Assembly: GCA_030248135.1 (NCBI GenBank)
Contig: JASANC010002162.1
Span: forward strand, 31,231 to 95,230
Length of the DNA: 64,000 bases
Reading direction: 5' to 3'
DNA from: Theristus sp. LFF4_11
Lineage: Eukaryota; Nematoda; Chromadorea; Monhysterida; Xyalidae
The notes below the pieces were generated by a model. That model worked only from the letters and a program-made list of their open reading frames with translations. It was not told the origin of the DNA and did not search any database. Each line of letters opens with the position of its first letter. The stretch's first letter is position 1. Positions 1 to 10,400 of the stretch are shown one piece after another. Position numbers and translations under genes: made by a program.

Positions 1-1239
1 TTTTTCCGCATTTGTACCATGGGCCACCAGAAACCTGCATATTGCACAACTTGTTTTGTACTTTACTCGCAAATTCGTAATATCTGTGCAAAATTCAATA
101 CATTTTTTGAAATCCTGAGTGAATTTTAGTTTGGAAAAGTAGAAGAATCGTTCAATTTGGTCTTATATAACTCGAGATACAGCCATTTTTGTCCAGAAAT
201 CAAAAAATCAACAAACACAAAATGAAAGGAAATCATGCGAGGGGGTTGTTTTGTATGTGGCATACACACATACGTATGTGAGCAATTATGCACCCTTCAC
301 GCGTAAAGTCACAAGAGACAGTGTTATGTTTCTCTCTGTTGTTGTTGTGTTTATCTGTGTGTACACACGACAAGCAACGGTTAAATGGCTATATCTTCTA
401 CACCGTTTATCCGTTTGAACTGAAATTTGGATATGTTATACCTGTACACCTAACAACTGTCGCCAATTAGTTTTATCCTGAACCGATCGGGAAAGCAGAC
501 GTTAGGGCCTTTAGTTATAATTGAACGTTTTGTTTACTTTTATCAGTGTTGATTTGTTTAAAATGGTGATTTGCACTTGATCCTCTCCGCCATTGATGAT
601 TTGCACCTACAGTAGCACCTACACCTGTAATTCGATAACTAAAACATGAATGTGTTAGGGTAAAAAATACAGGGTGGCAGGTAAAAGTCAATGAACAATC
701 GTTCATTATTCATTAATCATCTACTATCGGCAAATTATTCATGTGAATAATGAATAATTTGAAAAATTACGTGAATAATACTATTTGAATAATATATTAC
801 TCATTCGTCATTCATTATTCAAACACAGAGTTTGACGAATGAATTATTCATACCATCTATAGGACATAGTCAATGGAAAATGTTCGGTTCAGTTCAGGAG
901 ATCATGAATCATGATCAGAAATCAGAATAAAGAACAGAATCAGAAACACATTCCGTTTGAATGTGATGCCCTTGTTGCCGGGGGACTTATGCAATAAAAT
1001 GTGCACAAACAAATTAGGGCTGTTTAGGAAACATCTGGCAACACTGAAACATTTTTTGAATAAAGCTATAAAGCAGGCCAAGGGTCCGTTCCATATCCGT
1101 TCCGTTTCTCTTCCTTTTTTCATTTTAGCATTCATTATCCACCGCACCCAAAATTTTTACAATTTATCAGAGAATCTATCCTGAAAGCACTGAAACTGAA
1201 TAATTTATGTTGCATGCAACTTGCAATATATATGCGCCA
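1..1239. other. Non-coding flank
   Basis: I see no convincing exon here. The stretch is AT-rich. Between about 690 and 850 it is dominated by repeated, self-complementary variants of ATTATTCA and TGAATAAT, which could fold but show no clear terminal repeats or target duplication. Confidence 0.5.
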
Positions 1240-1481
1240 TCGATCAAGCACTCTTTTTCATTTGAAACCGAAAATCAACCGAAACCGAACCGAAATGAAA
1301 TATTTTGTCGGTAACCGAAACCGAAACCGAAAGAGGTGAATGCTCGGTAACCGAACCGAAACCGAAACCGAAAAAGAAATTTTTCATCAACCGAAACCGA
1401 AACCGAAACCAAAAAATGTTCTCAACCGAAACCGAAACCGAAAAAAAATCGCTTCGGTACACAACACTAGTCGCGACGACA
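1240..1481. repeat. CCGAAA hexamer array inside a probable small transposon
   Basis: A microsatellite of CCGAAA and near-copies runs from about 1265 to 1450. It ends in the sequence CGGTACACAACACTAG. Read on the other strand this starts CTAGTGTTGTGTACCG, which resembles an hAT terminus. The long open frames on both strands (SVSV-type and TETE-type peptides) are simple products of the hexamer repeat and are not genes. Confidence 0.6.
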
Positions 1482-1838
1482 CGACACGAAGCAGCAACCA
1501 GACAACGTAGCGCTTGCAAACGGAGCAGCTCGGACGCTCTGCGGCGAGGCGAATCGTCAACTTGTCTGCATCGGAAATGGTAAGCCAAGCTTTGGGACGC
1601 TCAAAAACTTCACCGCAGATGTTGTCGAAGCCTAAAATCAGTCGGTAAAACGGTCCAAAATCGACTGCTGACGGTTTTACGAGGTAATATCAAAGTCAAT
1701 TTTTGTTGAACTTTCGAAATATTGTGCCAAAGTTGAGGTTTTCAGAGCATATTAGAGGATTTTTTTTGAATTTTTTTTTTAAATCGGCATTTTTTTTTGA
1801 TCACTTTTTTAAAATTCGATTTTTGTTTAACAACCCTA
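1482..1838 (-). mobile_element. Half copy of hAT-like MITE family A
   Basis: This stretch is the reverse complement of one half of the complete copies at 45575-46307 and 55913-56638. It ends in the same terminus, AACAACCCTA. The other half is missing: homology stops at about 1482, next to the CCGAAA array. Confidence 0.75.
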
Positions 1839-2194
1839 GTTGTTTGTTTCATTCATTTTTAATAATTTTGTCGTTATGTTACTCCTTTATCATTGTGTGT
1901 GTTTTTGTTAAAGGTGCTGCGTGCTAAAATAAATCTTGAATCTTTGAAAAAAAGAAAAAAAGGAACAGAGAACAGGGGAGAGAAAAAACATGGAAAATGG
2001 GAACTTTTTCGGTTGTTCTCGTCGTGCTCACTCTCACTTTGATCATGTTTTGCTTAGTTAACCGTGCGTGCGGACTGTTCTGTCTATATGTTGATGGTTC
2101 GTGTTCGTGGTCATGTTTTTTCTTTAGTTTCAATTGTGGAGTGTTTTTTTCGTTCATTGTTTCTGTCTGACGACTGTCGACGCGACGTTTTTTT

Positions 2195-3421
2195 GGGTAC
2201 TCCTTCAAAATATGGGTGCGCTCAAATTTCATCGCAGCGAGCTGATTATGGCTCAAATGAAAGCCCCCGTTCTGTGTATGGGTTTTTTGAAATTCAAAAA
2301 TTTAAAGAAGTTATTTGAATTTGAAATTTTCGATTGGGTGCGTGCCGTCTGTGGTGAGCGTGTACAGTGCACTGAATGTTGTATTTATGTTATATGTACT
2401 TGATGGATATTTATGATGGAAAACGTTCAATTGCATGAAACAGTCTTACGTCTGAAAATAGGGCCCACGGGTTACGGTAGCGATAGTTTTGGGTCTTGAC
2501 ACGAAGTTGCAGAAAACCACTTTGTTTTCTTGTGAATAACAGTTGAAGCCATTTAGAAACATGTAGCATTATAACAGGATGCAAAAAACCGGATTTCAAG
2601 GATTACGGTAGCTCTGCAGTGGGTCTCGACACAATTTTTTTTAAAAAACGTCCTTTATTGCCAGGAAAACATACTGGAATGATGGATACCGTTCACATGA
2701 TTGCATGTGACAGTTATTATGTCAAAAGTTTGGTCCCATGGGTTACGGTAGCAGGACAGCCGAGTGTTTTCGGAGTTCCGTTGCATGTTTCCAAAAGATT
2801 TCAACTGTTATTGACAAGAAACAGTGGTTTTCGGCAATTTTGTGTCAAGACCCAAAACCACCGTTACCGTAACTCGTGAGCCCTACTTTCAGACGCATGA
2901 CTGTTTCATGCAATCATGTGAACGGTATCCATCATTTCAGTAGCTTTTCCTGGCAATAAAGGACGTTTTTGAAAAATCGTGTCGAGATCAACAGCAGAGT
3001 TACCGTAACCCTTGAATTCCGGTATTTGACATTCTGTTATAATGCTGCATGTTTCTAAAATATTTCAACTGTTATTCACAAGAAACAAAGTGATTTTCTG
3101 CAACTTCGTGTCAAGACCCAAAACTGCCGCTACCGTAATCCGTGGGCCCTACTTTCAGACGTATGACTGTTTCATGCAATCATGTGAGCGGTATCCATTA
3201 TAAATATCTATCAAACACATAAATACAACATTCAGTGCACTGTACACGCTCACCGCAGACGCACCCAATCGAAAATTTCAAATTCAAATAACTTCTTCAA
3301 ATTTTTGAATTTCAAAAAACCCATACACAGGATTACTCAGCAGAACGAGGGCTTTCATTTGAGCCATAAATCAGCGGGCTGCGATGAAATTTGAGCGGAC
3401 CCATATTTTGAAGGAGCACCC
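2195..3421. mobile_element. 1.2-kb foldback (palindromic) element
   Basis: The two halves are long inverted repeats of each other. The left end GGGTACTCCTTC matches the right end GAAGGAGCACCC, and similarity continues through about 550 bp per arm, with the centre near 2800. Each arm carries internal motifs around GTTACGGTAG in both orientations. The flanks GTTTTTTT and GTTTTTTG could be an 8-bp target duplication with one mismatch. No transposase is encoded. All open frames here are shadows of the repeat. Confidence 0.8.
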
Positions 3422-3627
3422 GTTTTTTGGTTGCATTTTGCTGATTTTGTCTTTGGTTTTTACCGGTTTTTATTTGGGTGGTTGGTTATCGGCCCATTCG
3501 TTTCAACTTTCAAGTTTTGGTTTTCACTGATGCATTCACCAATTTTTTTTCAATTCAATGTCATCCGTGTTTCTTCAGTTATTCCGTGCTATCGTTGGTT
3601 TTGTCTATTCCAGACACGGACGACGAC

Positions 3628-3665
3628 CCCCCCCCCTTCGAAAATTTGCGTTCGCCTTCGGTATT
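3628..3665. repeat. Terminus fragment of the C-tract hAT family (host family H)
   Basis: A C-run is followed by TTCGAAAATTTGCGTTCG and CCTTCGGTAT. This closely matches the right terminus of the element at 55488-57583, which ends in CTTCGGTACTG. No matching left end was found, so this appears to be a fragment. Confidence 0.5.
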
Positions 3666-3960
3666 ATATTGATCACAATTTTCATTATTACGGCGACCGT
3701 TGAGCAGCGCCGCCGTGCGCCAGCAGGATCGGATCAATTCGCGTCAGTCAGCGGTTTTTCCGATGGGCTGACGCGGAATGCGCAGGTTGGTTGAATGGTT
3801 GTTGTTGTTGTTTTTGTTGTGGAGTGGCCGCCGTAGGTGCTGCTGGCTGGGTTAAGTAATTGAGTTGTTTTTTTGCCTTTCTGCTTGAAAGCTTGAAAAA
3901 AGGTGCGCGTGACCGTGTGTACCGTGTGTGTTGTTGTGACAAATTCAATTCTGTGACTGG

Positions 3961-4347
3961 CACAGTTGTTCCAGTCCAGAGCCAGGGGGTTGTGGGGGGA
4001 GGGGGCGATATAGGTAGCTGGAGCAATTTTTAAAAATTTAAAATTTAAAAACAGCCAAATAATACTTAAAATATGCAAAAAAAATCAAGTATAAACGCGT
4101 ATTTTACCTAAAATTAGCGAAATTTTCAAGAATTTCAAGCAAAAATAATCAATTTTGGTCAAAAATTGACTCATTTTATTTCTTCGAACACAAAAATTTT
4201 CAGATTGATAGCTGGCTGAGAAATTTTTTTGGATAGATAGATATAGCTGGGCGGAAAAAAGCTCTGTGATAGAGATAGATTCGAAAAATTTTTGGGGGGG
4301 CGGCCCGCCCAGCCAGCCCAGTCCCCCCCCCCCTTAGAACAACTATG
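3961..4347. mobile_element. hAT-like MITE family E, just upstream of MLST8 exon 1
   Basis: The termini are CACAGTTGTTCCAG on the left and the complement of CATAGTTGTTCTAAG on the right. The flanks GTGACTGG and GTGGCTGA agree at 6 of 8 positions, as expected of an aged 8-bp target duplication. The interior has G and C runs and GATA repeats. A second copy at 51365-51741 has a perfect 8-bp duplication. This copy ends about 70 bp before the MLST8 start codon. Confidence 0.75.
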
Positions 4348-4419
4348 GTGGCTGAGTAGATGGAACCATAGCCTGGCAAGATGTGAGTGAGTTCCGTTTG
4401 ATTTGTTTTCCAATTGCAG

Positions 4420-7400
4420 ATGTGTCCAACATTGGGCGGCGGCGCAGCAACGCAGCCAACACTCGTCTCCGCCGGCTATGACAAAATCATCCGTTTCTGG
4501 CATGTTGCCACTGGACAAGCAATACACACCATACATCAGCCGGAGTCGCAGGTTCGTCGGTGAGCCAGCCAGCTTGGGAAAACGTGCAATACGGCATGCA
4601 CAGGCCAATGATCTGTGGCGGTTCAGTGTTGAAAAGCATTCAATTTCAGACACCAAACCTCCGGAGTTTGGTGGTTTCGCATTTCTGGAACCGGTCGGGA
4701 ACTACGGTATAGCCGAATAAATAAAGCAGTCCTGGTTTTCACAGTCAAGACGAGGTTGCAGTTTTTCAATTTTTTTCAATCGCGTGTGCAATGGACAAAC
4801 TTTCGGAATAATTCAAAGAACCACTGAATAAAAAACACGTCAAATTTCGCACACAATTGGGTTTCTGAACGTCTTTTTCCATTAATTTTCCATTAAGAAC
4901 GTCGCGTCCATGGCGTAGCGGTAGAACTTCGGCCTACAGTTCTGTAGGTACCCGGTTCGAACCTCGCTGTGGACAAGACATACTCGTGGAAAATTAGAGT
5001 GACCAACAAACATCTGATGGTCTATTCCCTCCTGAGCCGAGGGTAAAATTGGGCTCGGGGCAGTAATTGCCCGTCTCCGCCGGAGTTTGGTACCTTCGGG
5101 TTTCCGGAACCGGCGCGCGTATAATTAAAATAATAATAATAATAATAATTCAAATTTCGCGCGCTCACTGCACCCTGAAAAAAGCTGCCATGTTTAATCG
5201 CCATACCGTACTATGAAACAAATGCATGCACACATGCATGGAAGATGAATATGCGGTGGCAGCAGGCAAGGCACACCCGCAATCGCACAGAAGAGCATGA
5301 TCGTTTGTTTTGGTTCCGCCCGAGACTCACTGCGCGCCTACACCGTTTCGTGGATAACGCGGGAATTCAAAATTTGTAAAGTGATCCGAGTCCCCTTTGT
5401 AAGCCGCTGAGTCACTTGGGCGACTTTGAATCGCTACATGGACATTAAAGCCAGTTTTACGTTCACGTGTCTGCAAAACCGATTCGAGTCGCAGAACTTG
5501 AGAACCAATTGATAATAAATATTATCTAAAAATGCGGGAGACGCATATAAAAGGAGGAATATGGCCTTGTGTAAGCAGTGAAAGACTTGGCTCGACAACC
5601 TTTTCAAGTCTCTGATGTGGTACACACGGATACAAGTACATAAGAGTCATATTTTTGCGCCGCGTTTGTTGTTTACAAGCTTGTTGAAAAGCGTAAAAAT
5701 TTTGAAGTTATCTAGATATTTTTCAATTGTCCTCTTCAGTTTAGTCTAAAATCACATCATGTGCGAAATTCTGTACAGCATGGCCGAATAAATGAGGCAG
5801 TCCATCAAGGCGGGATTAGTCGCTGACTAGGAGTTGTCTTTTTCAAAAATGCCAACATAATTTCCAATCATGTGTGCAAGGGAGAAAGAATGAACAGAAC
5901 AATACGGATAATCCATTAGCTTAAAAAACGCGTCAAATTTGGCATACAATTTGGTTTCTGAACTTCTTTTTCTTTTATTCAAAATTCGCGCGCTCCTTGC
6001 ACCCTGAAAAAAGCTGCCATGTTTAATCGGCTATACTGTAAATTCTGTGCAAAAAACAGAAACATCAGAGATTGCAAAACATTGCTGCATGTAGCTTTAT
6101 CGTTGTTGCTAACGTACGCACCGCTGTGCATACAGCAGCACCAGTGCAAAAAGTGTTGATTTTCACCCTTTTTACCAAACTCTTGTGACAGGATAAACCG
6201 GTGAGTCATTGCCACAGAAGGAGACCTTGCGTTCCCAATGCCTCTGCGATACACTTTGTGCAAACCAATGTCAGCGATCTAAAGTCTGATCGTTATTTTA
6301 GTGGTTTTAGAGGTCGCTAAATGCTAGAAAAAGGCAAATGTGAAAGTTTCATTTGTCTACAATGTACGAGGGTTGCCACTTGCAACCTAAATAAAAAATA
6401 AACGGCGCAAAAATATGACTCTTATGTACTTGTATCCGTGTGTACCACATCAGAGACTTGAAAAGGTTGTCGAGCCAAGTCTTTCACTGCTTACACAAGG
6501 CCATATTCCTCCTTTTATATGCGTCTCCCGCATTTTTAGATAATATTCTGACTTTTACATAAGCCCCGAAGGTCGGACCAAAATCACAATACGTTGGGCA
6601 CACAACTCAGGTTTTTCATTTTTCGTTTTTAGGCCAATTTCGTCTATGCTATTTCTACGGCCGATTCGCCCAAAATCGTCACGATTCAGTACCTAGAAAT
6701 TGCTCACATAAGAAAACTGACCCAAAAGCCGTGATCGGCGCAATGAATTACCATAGAAAACACCGACTTCTTGTTTTTCATTTCTGGACCGGTTTCACTA
6801 AATTCCACGGCCGATTCGCCCGAAATCGTCACGATTCGGTATCTATAGTTGCTCACATGAAAAAAACTATCACAAAATCCGTGATCAATGTATTTAATTA
6901 CTATGGAAAACACCGTTTTTCTTGTTTTTCATTTCTGGACCAATTTCGCCAATTTCCACGGCCGATTCGCCCGAAATCGTCACGATTCAGTATCTAGAGT
7001 TGCTCACATAAAAAAACTAACACCAAATCCGTGATCAGCGCATTGAATTACCCTGGAAAACATCCTTTTCTTATTTTTCGTTTCTGGACCGATTTCGCCA
7101 ATTTCCACGGCCGATTCGCCCGAAATCGTCACGATTCAGTATCTAGAGTTGCTCACGTAAGAAAACTAACCCAAAATCCGTAATCAGCGCATTGAATTAC
7201 CCTGGAAAACATCCTTTTCTTGTTTTTCGTTTCTGGACCGATTTCGCCAATTTCGACGGCCGATTCGCCCGAAATCGTCACGATTCGGTATCTAGAGTTG
7301 CTCACATAAGAAAACTAACCCAAAATCCGTGATCGGCGCAATGAATTACCATGGAAAACACCGACTTCTTGTTTTTCATTTCTGGACCGGTTTCACTAAA

Positions 7401-10400
7401 TTCGACGGCCGATTCGCCCGAAATCGTCACGATTCGGTATCTAGAGTTGCTCACATAAAAAACTAACACAAAATCTGTGATCAGTGTATTTAATTACCAC
7501 GGAAAACACCGTTTTTTTGTTTTTCATTTCTGGACCGATTTCGCCAATTTCCACGGCCGATTCGCCCGAAATCGTCACGATTCAGCATCTAGAGTTGCTT
7601 ACATAAAAAACTAACCCAAAATCCGTGATCAGCGCATTGAATTACCATGGAAAACACCCTTTTCTTGTTTTTCGTTTCTGGACCGATTTCGCCAATTTCG
7701 ACGGCCGATTCGCCCGAAATCGTCACGATTATCTAGAGTTGCTCACGTAAGAAAACTAACCGAAAATCCGTGATCAGCGCATTGAATTACCCTGGAAAAC
7801 ACCTTTTTCTTGTTTTTCGTTTCTGGACCGATTTCGCCAATTTCGACGGCCGATTCGCCCGAAATCGTCACGATTCGGTATCTAGAGTTGCTCACATAAG
7901 AAAACTAACCCAAAATCCGTGATCAGCGGATTGAATTACATTGGAAAACATAGTTTTCTTGTTTTTCATTTCTAGACCGATTTCGCCGATTTCCACGGCC
8001 GATTCGCCCGAAATCGACACGATTCAGTATCTAGAGTTGCTCACGTAAGAAAACTAACCCAAAATCCGTGATCAGCGCATTGAATTACCCTGGAAAACAA
8101 TCTTTTCTTGTTTTTCGTTTCTGGACCGATTTCGCCAATTTCGACGGCCGATTCGCCCGAAATCGTCACGATTCAGCATCTAGAGTTGCTCACGTAAGAA
8201 AACTAACCCAAAATCCGTGATCAGCGCATTGAATTACTACGGACCAGACCTTTTTCCTACTATTTTTCGCAGCTCAGACAAAATTTGTAAGAGTGAAAAA
8301 CTGATACCCAGTCAAAATGCTACGAACTTTCAAAGAATGCACAATTTTGACTCAAAAAAGTGCCCGGGCAAAAAAAATTAACTAAATTTTCAAAAAATAC
8401 GGATGAAATTACCCTAGGAAACATTTTTGTTCAACTGTGAAAGTGTCCCAGCTAAAAATTGAAAGGGCGAACACTTAAAACCAGGTGAAAACCCTCCGAA
8501 CAATTAAAAATGCCCAATTTTTACCCAAAAACAGGGTCGGGGTAAAAAATTAACCCAATTTTCAAAATCTCCGGGTGGAATTACCCCAGGGAACATTTTT
8601 GTTCGACTGTGAAAGTGTCGCAGGTAAAAATTTAAAGGGCGAACACATGTTGATTACATACCTGAAAAAAAGGACAAAGGGAAAGAAGTAACACTGTTTT
8701 CAGAATAGGTTTTTCGTGTCTACAGCGTATGAAAAGTAGTCGAATAAAAATTTTTTCGCGGCTCCAAGCACAACTTTGGGTGTTCGTTTCGTGTGCACGG
8801 AACCAAGTTTGTGGCTTATACTATGCTCGCTGGACGCAGCGAGCAAATTTGAAAAAAGCGCGCGAGGGGATAACGGCTCATATTATGCGTGATGCGCTGT
8901 CCGCTCGCTGGCGCTCGCTCGCGCATCCGCATGATACTTTGCGTTCATCTGTGACGCACAGCTGAACAGCATGGCGTTGTCGGCCACTGGCGAGCGCCTC
9001 GCCACCGCCGGCTATCAACGCATTCGACTGTACGATCTCGCGCACGGCACTGCGCCGTTCGATTTCGACTGCTCCTCGCGCAACGTCACTGCGGTCGGCT
9101 TTGAGCAGTCGTCAAAGTGGATGTACTCGGGCGGCGAGGACATGACGGCGCGTATCTGGGACTTGCGCGCGCGCCAGCTGACGTGTCAACGCATTTTTCA
9201 GGTTGCTGGGCGGGCGTGGTTTTTTTATAAGAGTCGACTTTTGACTCGCCGAATTGAGGTTTTGGGAATAACGCCTGCTTTTAATGTCTGAAGTTTGTCT
9301 TCTTTGTCAGCGTGTTTCTTGTCTTCACGACACTGTTCTGAAATGAATGCGTTGCCGCTGTATGGGAATGGGACGATCAATTTTACTTGTGATAGTGATC
9401 ACAGTAAATACAGTTGAACTCTATCAGTTGACCAACTCTGCACTTTAATTGCAGTCGAACTCTTTAAATTAGAGGCAATCAGCTGATTGGTTGGTGATCA
9501 CGTGATGCGGATGCTTTCCGTGCAGTACAGCCGTACGCAGACACCGCCGCCACAGTAATTCCGACATTGAAAGCGTGCATCAGATCGAGGAGACGTGATC
9601 ACCAACTTTATTAGCTGATGATTGCCTCGATGAATTGGAATGCACGACTGCTTGATTTTTGAAGCTCGCAACGTTGCTGCCGATTTTCGTGTTGTTGCAC
9701 TGCCCGTCCAGGTAAACACGGCCGTCAACACGGTCTGTCTGCATCCGAATCAGGTCGAGCTGTTCGTCGGCGATGCCAGCGGCACGTTGTACTCGTGGGA
9801 CCTGCGCAACAACGCGAACGAACAGGCGCCGCTCGAGGCGCCCGGTGTGCCCGTCTCCATTCAGGTGCATTCGCTGTTCACGTTCTTCTTTTGTGTTGAC
9901 TGCATAAACGACAGCTATTGTCAAAGTTTTTTTTGGGTTCTGCGACTCCAATACGTTTGCAGACGTGGAACGGAGACTAGTTTCAATCGTTGTGAGGCAA
10001 TTCAAAATAGCATCACTGACCCGGTCCTATTTTTGGAGACTCGAATCACTTCACTACATTTTGACTTCCCGCGTCATGCATGTAACTGTTCACCTATCAG
10101 TGCGCGCATTGAGCCTCGGGCCCAAAATACAAAAAAAGATATTTCGTTCTTGTTCTTCGCAGCATTTAGCCGTCGATCCAGACGGCACGAAACTGGCGGC
10201 CGTGACGAATCGCGGCGACGCGTATCTGTGGAGTTTGGTGAGCAGCTCGACCGGACTGACGGACGGCGCCGCAGTGCAACAGCAACAGCAACATGATGAC
10301 GTCGCCGACGACAACGCCACCGGCGGTGGCACTGCTGCTGGCGCGCCCGTCAGGAGCACGAAATGGGTGCCGAAGAAAAAGGCTGGTGGTTGCGCGTTTT

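Larger units (their letters stand above)
5508..8935. mobile_element. Composite foldback-plus-minisatellite element, copy 1
   Basis: Three parts are shared in order with the copy at 33336-37397. First is a 1-kb foldback module with inverted arms at about 5515-5680 and 6405-6551 (ends TTATCTAAAAATGCG). Then comes a 149-150 bp minisatellite, about 6590-8240, then a tail that ends with a 12-bp hairpin and GCATGAT at 8935. The tandem repeats and hairpin-bounded end recall non-autonomous Helentron-type elements, but no Rep/helicase is present. The end lies only 26 bp before MLST8 exon 2. Confidence 0.75.

Noticed and set aside
1305..1583. Long open frames on both strands over the CCGAAA repeat
   Set aside because: They are products of hexamer repetition and of the adjoining MITE.
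4930..4985. tRNA-like sequence with GGTTCGAACC
   Set aside because: The acceptor stem pairs over only about five bases, the anticodon loop is short, and it is followed by a SINE body and tail. I treat it as the head of a SINE.
6704..6997. Frames in the 150-bp minisatellite
   Set aside because: They repeat with the array and show no conserved reading frame over successive units.
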